Below are positions 25,407 through 34,967 of a stretch of DNA of 64,000 bases, in pieces. Source of the DNA: Actinoplanes sichuanensis (GTDB lineage: Bacteria; Actinomycetota; Actinomycetes; Mycobacteriales; Micromonosporaceae); assembly GCF_033097365.1 (NCBI RefSeq), contig NZ_AP028461.1, forward strand, positions 4,650,001 through 4,714,000, given 5' to 3'. The number at the start of each line of letters is the position of its first letter. Position 1 is the first letter of the stretch. A program made the position numbers and the translations under genes. A model generated the notes under the pieces. It saw only the letters and a program-made list of their open reading frames with translations, searched no databases and had not been told where the DNA came from.

Positions 25407-27236
25407 ATGCCCGCAACGGATCTTCACCTGGCCGTCGACATCGCACCCTGGTGGATCACCGCGGTCTACGAACACGACGGCACCGTCCATCCGGTCTACT
25501 TCGCGGGTCACGCCCGCCTGCCCAGCGGCGTAATCCCCGACCCGGCCACCGGCACGCTGCTCACCGGCACGACCGCGCTCACCGCCGGGCTCCGCGACGC
25601 CGACGACTACCGGCCCGACCCGATGGCCTCGGTCCACGACGGCACCGACACCACCGCCGTGGCCGCCGTCCTCGCCCACGTCGCCACCCACGCCTCCGCG
25701 CTCGCCGGCACCCCGGTGACCGCGTTGACGGTCGTCACCGCCACCGGGTGGGGTCACCGCGCCCGGCAGCGCCTGCAACAGGCGGCTACGCAGGTCGGGC
25801 TTCCGGTTCCCGGCATCGTCACCGCCGCCGCAGCGGTCAGCGCCGGTACGGCCACCAGCGGCCGATTCGTGCTGATCGCCACCGCCGCACCCGACCTGAC
25901 CATCCTCGACCTCGACGACGGCTACCAGCAGGTCGCCCACACCGACATCCACGACCCCGCCCACCCCGACATCGACACCGCCCTACTCGCCCGACTCGCC
26001 GACCCACCACCCACCGGCTGGCCCGTCCACCGCGAGATCCACCAGGCCCGAACCGTGCTCGCCGACCGGCCCCGGGCGTCGCTGCTGCTGCCCCCACCAC
26101 ATCCGGCGGCGATCCTCGAACAAGCCGACGTGTCCGCGGCCGCCACCCCACACCTGGCCCGCGTCCCGGACGCCGTCAAACAGGCGCTGACCGACGCCGA
26201 CCTCGACAGCGCCGATGTCACCACCGTCATCCTCACCGGCGACGACCCGATCCTGCCGTCGCTGGGCGCCGCCCTCACCGCCGCCGGGCTACCCGAACCG
26301 ACCTTCGTCGACGACCCACACACCATCGCCCGCGGCGCCCTGCGCATCACCCGACCCACGACCGTCACCACTCCCCCGCCGGGAACAACCGCCGCGTCGG
26401 GGCGATTGCCGCGTACCCGCATCACCCTGGCCAACCTGGCCCGCGTCGCGATCCTGGCCGCCGCCGGCGTCGCGATCCTGCTACAGACCATCACCACCGC
26501 CGACATCGGCCGTATCGGCGGCGACATCACCGGCGTCCTGCTGCCGGTCGAGAACATCGGCTTCGCCGCCGCGTCGGCCGTGCTCACCGCGTGGACCGCC
26601 GCCCAACTGGTGCCCACCACCTGGCTGACCGCCGCCCACGCCGACGACGACATCACCACCGGCGCCCTCCTGCGCCGCGGCTATCTGGGTGCCGCCGCTC
26701 TCGGCCTCGCCGTCGCCGGACTCTGGGGCCTCGGCGTCGGCGTGGGCGTCGACTTCTACGACCCCGCCTACCTGAGAGCCGCCCTGACCTGCGCCATCCC
26801 CCTAGCCGCATGCGCCGCGCTCATCGCCCTGATCGCACCGCGAATCCCCCACGGCGCGATCGTCACGTGGCTCGGCCGGGCGAACCCGCCGGTCACCGCG
26901 ATCGCCCTCGCCGCCGCCGGCGTCTACCTGCAACGAGCCGCGTTCACCTACACCTTCCCCGCCGATCTGCTGCCCACCTCCGGCCCGACCCAGATCGCCG
27001 GAGCCGTCCTGCTCGGCGTCGCGACCGCATTGACCGCCACCCGCCCGCCCCTGCTGCGCATCATCACCGGCGTCGTCCTCGGCGGCGGGTACGCCCTGGT
27101 CAGCAGCGTCCACACCATCGAATACCTGACCTGGGCCTACATCGCCGTCCTGCTCTGGTGGGCCGCCACCACCACGATCGCCACCATCACCGCGGCCGCC
27201 CCACAGGCCGGAACCTGGATCAAACGACTGACCTGA
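25407..27236 (+). CDS. Degenerate Hsp70-like membrane protein
   Basis: Residues 1-310 follow the Hsp70/actin fold: LHLAVDIAPWWITAVY in place of the first phosphate loop, TALTVVTATGWGHRAR, and VILTGDDPILPSLGAAL in place of the GGS loop. The glycines that bind ATP phosphates (DLGTT, DLGGGT) are missing, so it is probably not an ATPase. The second half has about eight membrane helices (such as ILAAAGVAILLQTITTADIG and AAALGLAVAGLWGLGVGVG). No known partner is recognised. The neighbouring LysM-BTAD gene is divergent, suggesting a common regulatory region. Confidence 0.75.
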   Translation: MPATDLHLAVDIAPWWITAVYEHDGTVHPVYFAGHARLPSGVIPDPATGTLLTGTTALTAGLRDADDYRPDPMASVHDGTDTTAVAAVLAHVATHASALAGTPVTALTVVTATGWGHRARQRLQQAATQVGLPVPGIVTAAAAVSAGTATSGRFVLIATAAPDLTILDLDDGYQQVAHTDIHDPAHPDIDTALLARLADPPPTGWPVHREIHQARTVLADRPRASLLLPPPHPAAILEQADVSAAATPHLARVPDAVKQALTDADLDSADVTTVILTGDDPILPSLGAALTAAGLPEPTFVDDPHTIARGALRITRPTTVTTPPPGTTAASGRLPRTRITLANLARVAILAAAGVAILLQTITTADIGRIGGDITGVLLPVENIGFAAASAVLTAWTAAQLVPTTWLTAAHADDDITTGALLRRGYLGAAALGLAVAGLWGLGVGVGVDFYDPAYLRAALTCAIPLAACAALIALIAPRIPHGAIVTWLGRANPPVTAIALAAAGVYLQRAAFTYTFPADLLPTSGPTQIAGAVLLGVATALTATRPPLLRIITGVVLGGGYALVSSVHTIEYLTWAYIAVLLWWAATTTIATITAAAPQAGTWIKRLT

Positions 27237-27335
27237 CCGGCCGTCCTGGCAGGTCCGGGTTCTCTCCGGCGAAAGCATCCCGGAACCGACGACGCGCCGA
27301 CGGCGACTCGGCTCAAGTCGGGGCGGTGCCGGCCG

Positions 27336-28871
27336 ATGGTGCGGATCATGAGAGTCGGCCGGCAACGCGGTGCCGGTGTGCACCGCGCCCTGGTGCATGC
27401 CGGGTTCGTCGTGCTGGTTCTCGTCGCGGTGGCCGCGTGGGCGTTCGGTGGCCTGGCCGTACGACTCGGTGTGGTGACGGTGATCGGCGCGCTCCCGGCG
27501 GCCGGCATCGCCGTGGGGATGCGGATCAACCGGATCGTCAACCGCACCGCCTGGTATCTGCTGCTCGCCGCGTCGGTGCTGTTCACGATCTTCAACTACC
27601 TGTGGTTCGTGCAGCTCGGCCTCGGTCGCGACGTCGGGGCCGACGGACCGGCGAACCTGGTGCTCCAGGTCCTCGCCTACAGCAGCATCATGCTGTCGGC
27701 GTTGCAGGTGATCCGCAAACACGGCGAAGGCGACCGGGGCGGCATCATCGACGCGACCCTGCTCGGCGTCGGCCTGATCACCCCGGTCTGGGAGTTCGTG
27801 CTGCGCCCGCACCTGCTCGAACTGGACGTGTCAGGTCCCAGCCAGGGCATCTACCTGCTGAAGATGCTGCTGCTGACGGGCACGCTCGGCGCACTGCTGC
27901 GGATCGCGCGGACCGCCGGTACCGCCCGCACCTCGTTGATCTACTTCTTCCTCAGCCTCGGCGCGACCGTCGTCAGCGTGGTGTCGTCGTTGTTGTCGAC
28001 CCGCCCGGGAAGTGACTACTACTCCCCGCTCGTAGACCTGTTCGCGATGATCGGCTATCTGGGGCTGACCGCCGCGGCGCTGCACCCCAGCTCCACCGAG
28101 TTCACCCAGCCGGCCGGATGGCGCCGCAACCGCCTGCGGCCGGTACGGCTGTCGCATCTCGGGTTCGTGCTGGCCATGGTGCCGGTCGTCGGCGGCATTC
28201 CCGAACTGTTCGGCGGCACCACCGACAACCTGCTGCTGACCTTCGGCACACTGCTGGTGATCCCGCTGGTCGTCTCCCGGATCGGGCTGCTGATCGCGGA
28301 ACGGACCGCCGACCAGGAGGCACTTCGCCACCAGGCACACCACGACGAGTTGACCGGTCTGGTCAACCGACGCCGGTTCTTCACCCTGCTGGAGGAGGCG
28401 GTCAGATCCGGCGCCGGAGTCGCGGTTCTCTACTGCGACCTCGACAGATTCAAAGCGATCAACGATGAGTACGGCCACGAAGCCGGCGACGAGGTCCTGC
28501 GTGTGTTCGCCGACCGGCTGCGCGGCACGTTACGGGGCGAGGACGTGGCGGCCCGGATCGGCGGCGACGAGTTCCTGATCCTGGGCACCGGCACGACGGC
28601 CGGTGACGCGGAGGTGCTCAGGCGCCGGATCGAGGACGCCACCTCCGTACCGGCCGTGTGGCGGGGACATCACCTGTCATTCGGAGTGACCGTCGGGGTC
28701 GCGTACGGCAGTGACGCGGACACCAGCGCGGACGGGCTGATGTCGGCCGCCGACGCCGACATGTACCGGCACAAGAACGCCCGGCGAGCCTCCGGAACCC
28801 CAGCCTCATCGGCTCCCCGACCCGCACCTGATCGGCACGTACGAACGGGTGGTTCACTGCCGAACACCTGA
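27336..28871 (+). CDS. Membrane-bound diguanylate cyclase
   Basis: About eight membrane helices fill residues 20-320, followed by a short linker and a GGDEF domain (about 335-490). The active-site motif is intact (RIGGDEFLI), preceded by DLDRFKAINDEYGHEAGDEVL; there is no RxxD inhibitory site at the usual place five residues upstream (the sequence there is RGEDVAARIGGDEF). It should make c-di-GMP from two GTP in response to an unknown signal sensed by the membrane part. The start is ATG 27336, with ATG 27348 as alternative. Confidence 0.9.
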   Translation: MVRIMRVGRQRGAGVHRALVHAGFVVLVLVAVAAWAFGGLAVRLGVVTVIGALPAAGIAVGMRINRIVNRTAWYLLLAASVLFTIFNYLWFVQLGLGRDVGADGPANLVLQVLAYSSIMLSALQVIRKHGEGDRGGIIDATLLGVGLITPVWEFVLRPHLLELDVSGPSQGIYLLKMLLLTGTLGALLRIARTAGTARTSLIYFFLSLGATVVSVVSSLLSTRPGSDYYSPLVDLFAMIGYLGLTAAALHPSSTEFTQPAGWRRNRLRPVRLSHLGFVLAMVPVVGGIPELFGGTTDNLLLTFGTLLVIPLVVSRIGLLIAERTADQEALRHQAHHDELTGLVNRRRFFTLLEEAVRSGAGVAVLYCDLDRFKAINDEYGHEAGDEVLRVFADRLRGTLRGEDVAARIGGDEFLILGTGTTAGDAEVLRRRIEDATSVPAVWRGHHLSFGVTVGVAYGSDADTSADGLMSAADADMYRHKNARRASGTPASSAPRPAPDRHVRTGGSLPNT

Positions 28872-28931
28872 AATCCGGCGATCGTTGTGGTGGCCTGTGG
28901 GCAAGGACGCCACCGATCGAAGGCGATGATC

Positions 28932-29207
28932 ATGAACCAGGGCAGACGGCTGTTGACGACAGGGGCGGGACTGGCCGCCATGGTGATCGCTCTCCCGGCA
29001 CCGGCACCGGCGACATCAGCCGGAGGCCCGCCGCCATCCGTGCCGTACTCAGCCGTGACGATGGGCGACGAAACTGATCAGACCTCGGACGCCGCCGTCA
29101 AGACCGTGCTCCAGAAGCTCGCCCAGCGGACGGCCGACGCACGAGGTCCGAAAAGGCCCGACAGGCTCATCACTCCCCTGCGCCGAGGGACGACCGGCAG
29201 GCCCTGA
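28932..29207 (+). CDS. Small putative secreted protein
   Basis: A 91-residue product from MNQGRRLL. It has a credible signal peptide (RRLLTTGAGLAAMVIALPAPAPATSA) and a short charged mature part (VPYSAVTMGDETDQTSDAAVKTVLQKLAQRTADARGPKR). No family is recognised. ATG 28926 is an alternative start. It may be real because the signal is convincing, but the mature part gives no further support. The 290 bases after it hold no gene that I can support. Confidence 0.45.
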   Translation: MNQGRRLLTTGAGLAAMVIALPAPAPATSAGGPPPSVPYSAVTMGDETDQTSDAAVKTVLQKLAQRTADARGPKRPDRLITPLRRGTTGRP

Positions 29208-29509
29208 CGACCACGGCGACAGCAGGGGATGCCCGGTCGAGAAAGACGACCCCGGTGGTCGTCGCCGAGGTGATCGCGTCCAGGTCCCACTGCCCCTTCG
29301 GGCTCCGTACTGGACTTCAGTGGCAGCACTGATCCCCGCACTCGTTTCCGAGGGCAGGGTTCGGTGGTGGCCCCACGGCGGCACACGACATCCGTTGCCC
29401 AAAGCCACCGTCCAGTGATTTCGCGCCGTCCTCGGCCCGATTCCGGAGGTACCCAGATGCGAAGGTTCATGTCCCCGGCCCGCAACGGCGTGGTGGGGTG
29501 AGGGCGACG

Positions 29510-30718
29510 ATGGACCCGAAAGTCCAGGCGGCGCTCGCCCGGCGCACTGAGTGGTGGCTGATCCACCAGGGACTGCCCAAGTTCATCGCCAAGCAGACGC
29601 TGCGGACCCACACGCTGCCACGCATGTTCCCGCTGCTGAGTTTCTGTGTGCTGACAGTGCCGATCCCGAACGACTGGTTGGCGCTGGCCGTCGCGACGAT
29701 CGGCTCGGCAGCGTTGTGGCTCGTGGTCACCCGGGCCGGTCGCCGACCGCCGCCGGTGTTGCCACGCTGGGTCGCGGCGCTGCTGCTCATCACCTACGTC
29801 GCGGTGCCTCTGGGCGCGGTCGCCCTGGAGGTGGCCAAGGACATGGCGGCCGTCAAAGCCGACACCGAACTGGAGAGCGACGCCGCCGTACAGGGCTTCT
29901 TCGCGATCCTGGCCGTCATCGCGCTCGGACTGGTGTTCGCGGTCGCGAACGTCGCCACCCGATACGGGCTGGTGTCGCTGGTGCTGCATTCGGTCCGGCA
30001 CGTGGCCGGCGATCTGCGGAACAGTTTCGGGCTGCTCGGGCGGGCCTTGCCGATGCTGCTGTTCATCGTGGTGTTCCTGTTCTTCACCGCGGACATCTGG
30101 CAACTGGCCAACCGGATACCGGTCTGGCGGCTGGCCGGGATCTGCGCCATGTTCGTGGCGGTGACGCTGTTCGCGATCGCGGCGCGGCTGCGCGAGGAGA
30201 TCCGCGACATCGAACGGTCGATGGCCCCCGACCGGCTCATCGCGGCCTGCCAGAGAACACCTCTGGAAGCGGTCGCCCCGGCGCTGGCCTCGACTGCCCT
30301 GCTTCCGCCGCTGCGCCCCAGCGAGCAGCGCAACATCCTGCTGATTCTCGGCACCCGGCAACTCATCCGGGCGGCCGTGGTCGGTGTGGCGGTGTTCGGA
30401 TTCTTCGTCGTCTTCGGGCTCGTCGCGGTCAACCAGGCCACCGCGCAGCTCTGGACCGAGTCCACGCAGCCGACGTCTTTCGAGCCCGCAATGGTGAAGG
30501 TGGCGGCCCTGCTGGCCGGGTTCAGCGTTATGTACTTCGCGGTGTCGTCGATGACCCACAGTGAGTTCCGCCAGCGGTATTTCGCCGGAATCCTCGACGA
30601 CGTCAGCCGCGTGCTCGCGGTTCGTGCGGTCTATCACGCACTCCTGCAGACACCGGAACCACCGGAAACCACCCCGCCCCGCGCGGAAACACCGCACCCG
30701 GCCACGGCGATCGCCTGA
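29510..30718 (+). CDS. Integral membrane protein of unknown function
   Basis: The protein of about 402 residues starts at MDPKVQAALARR (ATG 29510; a GTG at 29498 is in frame). It has about seven helices: FPLLSFCVLTVPI, WLALAVATIGSAALWLVV, WVAALLLITYVAVPLGAV, FFAILAVIALGLVFAVANV, MLLFIVVFLFFTADIW, LAGICAMFVAVTLFAIAARL and AAVVGVAVFGFFVVFGLV. No motif or family is recognised. The C-terminal tail is proline-rich (PEPPETTPPRAETPHP). It stands alone on this strand. Confidence 0.75.
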   Translation: MDPKVQAALARRTEWWLIHQGLPKFIAKQTLRTHTLPRMFPLLSFCVLTVPIPNDWLALAVATIGSAALWLVVTRAGRRPPPVLPRWVAALLLITYVAVPLGAVALEVAKDMAAVKADTELESDAAVQGFFAILAVIALGLVFAVANVATRYGLVSLVLHSVRHVAGDLRNSFGLLGRALPMLLFIVVFLFFTADIWQLANRIPVWRLAGICAMFVAVTLFAIAARLREEIRDIERSMAPDRLIAACQRTPLEAVAPALASTALLPPLRPSEQRNILLILGTRQLIRAAVVGVAVFGFFVVFGLVAVNQATAQLWTESTQPTSFEPAMVKVAALLAGFSVMYFAVSSMTHSEFRQRYFAGILDDVSRVLAVRAVYHALLQTPEPPETTPPRAETPHPATAIA

Positions 30719-30920
30719 ACCTCGCGCGGAAGCGTGAGGAAGAACCTCATCACACTGAGTAACGATAGGTGGTGGTTTGTCCGTCTTCTCACTCGCTTGG
30801 GGAAATCCGGCAAGCCACACCAGCTCGTATGAACGTCTACAACAGCCACCAGCCCATTCAACTCGGACTTATCGCTACCTACTGTGACGTCGACAAGTCG
30901 ACTCCGCTGGAAGGCACCAC

Positions 30921-31943
30921 ATGCGTATTCGCGGCCTCCTGACCACCTCCGTCGCAGCCTCGGTCACGGCGATCGCCCTCGGCACCCCCGCGTTCGCGGC
31001 GGTCAGCCTCGACCCGGCCACCGGCAAGGGCTTCATCGGCAAGGGCGACGTCCAGACCGCCCTCGCTCTCAACAACGCCGCCCTGCAGAAGGCCGTCGAC
31101 AGCAAGGGCCTCGCCTTCACCGCCACCCAGCCGACCCTGCAGCAGCAGTCACAGACCGCCACCCAGGCCGCATCACAGGCCGGCTCGCAGACCGGCGTCC
31201 AGACCGGCACCCAAACCGGCACGCAGTCCGCGACCCAGGTCGTGACCCAGACGCTGACCTGTGACTTCACCAACGGAAACGGCACCAAGACGTTCCACCG
31301 CAGCGGCGAACGCGACGCCCAGCGCACCGCCACCCGCACCGGCTCCCGCGACGGCCTGCGCACCGGCAGCCGCGACGCCTCCCGCGACGGCACCCGCTCG
31401 GGCAGCCGCGCCGGCGTCCTGACCGGCAACCTCACCTACGACCTCGACGTGGACGCCCGCAAGAGCAACCAGTACACCGGGTTCATCCTCAAGGGCTGGA
31501 AGGGCACGCCGGTACACGAGGCGGGCGCGACCACCTGGGACGCCGCGCAGTTCGGCGAGTGGACCTTCGGCACCTGGTCGTACGGCGCCTGGACGTTCAG
31601 CGACGCCTACACGTTCGGCGACTACACCTTCGGCGACTACACGTTCGCGCCACTGACCAGCACCCAGTGGGGTGCCTGGGACGCGGCTCCCGGCGAGAAC
31701 CCGGACGACTGCCTGCGCTCCAGCATCGCCGACAAGATCACGCTGCTGAGCAACGTCGTCACCCCCGGCGCGGTCACCGACGGACCGATCAACGACGGCG
31801 CCGTGACCGACGGCGCGATCACCGACGGCGCAGTCACCGACGGCGCGGTCACCGAGGGCGCGACCACGTACGGCACAGTCACCACCGGCGAGATCACCTT
31901 CAACGGCCCGGCCAAGGTGCTCGTCAACGGCAAGACCCTCTGA
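30921..31943 (+). CDS. Secreted protein built of four short-period repeat blocks
   Basis: A signal peptide (residues 1-26, ending GTPAFA) precedes about 90 ordinary residues and then four repeat blocks. Block 1 (about 75-112) repeats a tetrad led by Gln (QTGT, QAGS). Block 2 (about 131-172) repeats a tetrad led by Arg (RTGS, RDGT). Block 3 (about 212-245) repeats aromatic pentads (FGEWT, YGAWT, FGDYT). Block 4 (about 280-325) repeats pentads GAVTD/GAITD. Fixed short periods suggest a beta-solenoid or extended surface fibre. The family is not recognised. The ribosome site ggaagg lies before the ATG, and a strong terminator follows. Confidence 0.8.
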   Translation: MRIRGLLTTSVAASVTAIALGTPAFAAVSLDPATGKGFIGKGDVQTALALNNAALQKAVDSKGLAFTATQPTLQQQSQTATQAASQAGSQTGVQTGTQTGTQSATQVVTQTLTCDFTNGNGTKTFHRSGERDAQRTATRTGSRDGLRTGSRDASRDGTRSGSRAGVLTGNLTYDLDVDARKSNQYTGFILKGWKGTPVHEAGATTWDAAQFGEWTFGTWSYGAWTFSDAYTFGDYTFGDYTFAPLTSTQWGAWDAAPGENPDDCLRSSIADKITLLSNVVTPGAVTDGPINDGAVTDGAITDGAVTDGAVTEGATTYGTVTTGEITFNGPAKVLVNGKTL

Positions 31944-31950
31944 GCACACC

Positions 31951-31984
31951 GGCCGCCCTTCACCGGAGCCGGCGAAGGGCGGCC
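31951..31984. terminator. Hairpin terminator after the repeat protein
   Basis: Perfect 11-bp stem GGCCGCCCTTC / GAAGGGCGGCC with a 12-nt loop, 7 bases after the stop codon. Confidence 0.75.
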
Positions 31985-32048
31985 GGGAGAGTCGACCACC
32001 GCAGCCGGACTGCGTCACGCGACCGGATGGGGCGGGTCTCCGTCACTG

Positions 32049-32717
32049 TCAGCGTGGTGTTGCGCGGCGGGCGAGCCAGGGGCCGAGTCCTCGGGCGTCC
32101 TCGGTGGCGATGAAGGTGCCCGGGGCATTGATTCGGGCCTCGTCGGCGTGGGTGAGGCAGCCCCACACGGTCGATCCCCAGGTGTCGGCGAGTTTGACCT
32201 CCGCGGCCTCGGAGCAGGGACGGCCGTCCGTCGTTCCGATCTGGCAGGAGGCGGGTGCGCCGCCGCGACGGCTGACCGCCTCCGCGGCCTGTCTGATCAG
32301 CGAGAAACGCGCCTCCGGGCCGGTGGGGTCGCTGCGCCCCTCGCCGGTGACCGCGGTCTGCTGGCCGACCAGAACCACGTTGCCGTCGGGGTCCTGGGTA
32401 CGGATCTCCCCGTCGGGGGCGTGGTCGGGATAGCCGACGAGGTCGTGGGGGTGCCCGGCTTCGCCCAGGCGCTGCCGCACCGTCTCCAGTTCGGTGACGA
32501 AGAGGTAGATGAGCAGCGGCAACTCGACTTGAATCAACGCGGGTCGGACGCAGGCGAGCAGCAGGGTGTGTTCACCGCACTGCAGATACGACCATCGGGC
32601 CTCACCGTCGCCGCCCGCCTTGACCTCGCCGTATCCGAACAGCGCGTAGAACCGCCGGGCCGCTTCGACACTGCGGACGTACAGCATGGGCACCTGGCCG
32701 CGCACCCTGCTCTGCAT
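32049..32717 (-). CDS. VOC-family (glyoxalase-like) protein with extra C-terminal domain
   Basis: From MQSRVRGQ (32717) the first 115 residues form a vicinal-oxygen-chelate domain: MLYVRSVEAARRFYALFGYGE, the paired strands, and DPDGNVVLVG at its end. The remaining 100 residues form a second part with three cysteines (CQIG, PCSEAAEVKL, WGCLTHADEARINAPGTFIA) that I do not recognise. VOC proteins include dioxygenases, isomerases and drug-binding resistance proteins; no specific role can be assigned. It lies just after the GGDEF-EAL gene on the same strand (78-bp gap). Confidence 0.8.
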   Translation of the reverse strand: MQSRVRGQVPMLYVRSVEAARRFYALFGYGEVKAGGDGEARWSYLQCGEHTLLLACVRPALIQVELPLLIYLFVTELETVRQRLGEAGHPHDLVGYPDHAPDGEIRTQDPDGNVVLVGQQTAVTGEGRSDPTGPEARFSLIRQAAEAVSRRGGAPASCQIGTTDGRPCSEAAEVKLADTWGSTVWGCLTHADEARINAPGTFIATEDARGLGPWLARRATPR

Positions 32718-32795
32718 GGTCGGCGACGTACCGCACCCGCCGGTGGTCCGCTGTGCGGTCGCCGCGGCGCGTCGGGCCGTGGTTCGGACCACCGG

Positions 32796-34770
32796 CTACC
32801 CGGCATGTCGAGCGATCGCGAACGGCGTGTCGGTGCGGCTCATCGTCGCCGTGCGCAGGTGACGGGTGAGCGCGTCGGCGGGCATCGGCCGAGCCAGGTG
32901 GTATCCCTGAGCGAGGTCGCAGCCGATCTCGTGCAGCGCGGTGAGGGTCGCCGCATCCTCGATGCCTTCGGCGACGACGGTGAGCCCCAGGGTGTGACCG
33001 AGTTCGACGGTGGAGGCGACCAGCGCTCGACTGCTGTGGTCGGCGGCCATGTCCTTGACGAACGAGCGGTCGATCTTCAGTTCGTCCAGTGGCAGTAGCC
33101 GTAGGTAGGTCATGGAGGAATAGCCGGTGCCGTAGTCGTCGATGGACGTCTTCACCCCGAGGTCGCGGATGCGTTTCAAGGTGGCGATGGCGGTGTCCGG
33201 ATCGTTCATGACGCTGTGTTCGGTGACCTCGATGCACAGTTGGTCGCCCGGCACACCGGCCTGGTCCAGCAGGGTCGCGAGCCGGTCGGGGAAGGTGGTG
33301 TCCAGCAGTGATCGGGTGGAGAGGTTGACCGCCACCCGGACCGGGTGGCCCTCGTCGAGCCAGGCCCGGGCCTGCGTCAGGGCCTGCATCAGCACCTGAT
33401 GGGTGAATCGGTGGATCAGGGTGGTGGCTTCCAGGACCGGGATGAACTCGCCCGGGGAGACGGGTCCCTTGGTGGGATGCGTCCAGCGGGCGAGCGCCTC
33501 CACCCCGGCCAGTTCACCGGTCTCGACGGCGATCTTGGGCTGGTAGTGCAGGCTGATCTCGTCGCCGTTGTCCAGGGCGCGGCGCAGGTCGCCGAGCAGG
33601 GTGAGCCGGGCGGTGGTGTCGTCGGCGGCGCGGCCGGGAGCGTACCGCTGGAATCCGCTGCGCTGCTGTTTGGCGTGGTTCATGGCGGTGTCGGCGTGCC
33701 GCAGCACCGTGGGGACGTCGTCGCCGGGGCCGGCGGTGGCGGCGCCGATGCTGACCTCCAGGTCCACGGTCAGATCGTCGATGGTGAACGGGTCGTCGAA
33801 GGCGCCGGTCAGTCGGGCGGCGATGTCCTCCCCGACGGTCGGGTCGGTGTCGCGCAGAAGCACCGCGAACTCGTCACCACCGAGCCGCGCCACGACGTCG
33901 TGCTCCCGGATCGCAGCCTGCAGGCGCCGGCTGACATGGGTGAGCAGCAGATCACCGGCGTGGTGGCCGAGCTGTTCGTTGACGTCCCGGAATCCGTCGA
34001 GGTTGACCACCAGCACGGTGACCCGGCCCCGCGCGGACCGCCTCCGGCGGCGCCGGTGACCGGCGATCTCGGTGAGCGCCGCGTGAACCCGACCGGTGAA
34101 GCCGTTGCGGTTGGGCAGGCCGGTCAGCGCGTCGGTGGCGGCGGTCGCCTCGATCTGCCGTCGGTGCGACCGTGTCGCATGCCCGAACAGCACGAGCACG
34201 GTCACGCTCAGCAGGAAGGCGAGGCCGCTGCCCCACAACAGCCGCTGTGAGTCCCGCAGGCCGGTCGCCTGCTTCGCGGCGTGGTCGGCGAGGTGATGCT
34301 CCCGCTCGGCCAGCACCGCGGTCATGATCGAGGTGGTGGCGGGTTCGATCGTCTTCTCGAGGGTGGCCTCGGCGGTCTCCCCGTCGCCGAGGTCGAGCGA
34401 CCGCAGGTAACCGGCGATGTCCGGTTTCATGCCGCTGTGCGCCTGCACGAGTGCAGCGGCGAGCCGCTGGTGCTCGCCGTCGACGGACGCCATGTGTTCC
34501 ATGGCGCGCTGGGTCTGCTCGTGGACGTCGGGAAGCTGCCGGCGCTCCTCACCGTCGGGCTCCCGCAGCGATGCCTGCAGCAGCGCCAGCTCCCAGCTCA
34601 TCAGGTAGGCGGTGTCCTGGTAGGCGTCGGTATCGGCGCTGTCGTCGGCGAGATCCTGCACGATGCCCGTCTGCCGCCAGCTACCGAACACCGCGTAACC
34701 GGACAGACCCGCCATCACGACCGCGAGCAGACCACCCAGCCACCACGAAGCGCCCCGCGCCGAACCCATC
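32796..34770 (-). CDS. Membrane GGDEF-EAL protein
   Basis: The protein of 657 residues starts at MGSARGAS (34770). Two helices (about 8-28 and 170-190) frame an exported helical sensor domain. Then come GGDEF (RLGGDEFAVLL) and EAL (VEALARWTHPTKG, with ELKIDRSFV and DDYGTGYSSMTYL) domains, both with their catalytic motifs. It could both make and break c-di-GMP; which activity dominates cannot be read from the sequence. The sensor resembles a four-helix ligand-binding domain. Confidence 0.92.
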
Positions 34771-34967
34771 GTCACCCTCCGCCGCCCACACCGTCCGTAT
34801 TTTGATCGGCACCGATCGGGGGCGACCTGATGACAGTTCACCAGGTTGTGATCAGGGACATCCTCGGACCGCCGACCGTCGGCACCCACTGCTCCCGGTG
34901 GAAGCCGATGTCAGGCGACATCGATGCCGGCCACCGGCAGTGGATCCGGCAGGGAATGGACGACCGA

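Noticed and set aside
29208..29497. Possible gene or hairpin in the gap before 29510
   Set aside because: Only a 9-base inverted repeat (29206-29214 with 29255-29263) with a 40-base loop was seen. It is too weak to call, and no coding frame has support.
29078..30820. Minus-strand frame of 580 codons opposite the membrane protein at 29510
   Set aside because: The plus strand has regular membrane helices, while the minus frame has no domain and is rich in Arg, Gln, His and Asp.
31141..31900. Repetitive DNA at 31.1-31.9 kb read as a CRISPR array
   Set aside because: The repetition is of 12- or 15-base units in phase with a reading frame and codes for tetrads and pentads; there are no spacers of equal length and no cas gene.
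31173..32018. Minus-strand frame opposite the repeat protein
   Set aside because: It is the antisense of the repeat blocks; the plus strand has a signal peptide, ribosome site and terminator.
34771..34967. Possible gene in the gap between the GGDEF-EAL and MBL genes
   Set aside because: The plus-strand frame here continues into antisense of the MBL gene and has no domain or ribosome site; the gap probably holds only the promoter of the GGDEF-EAL gene.
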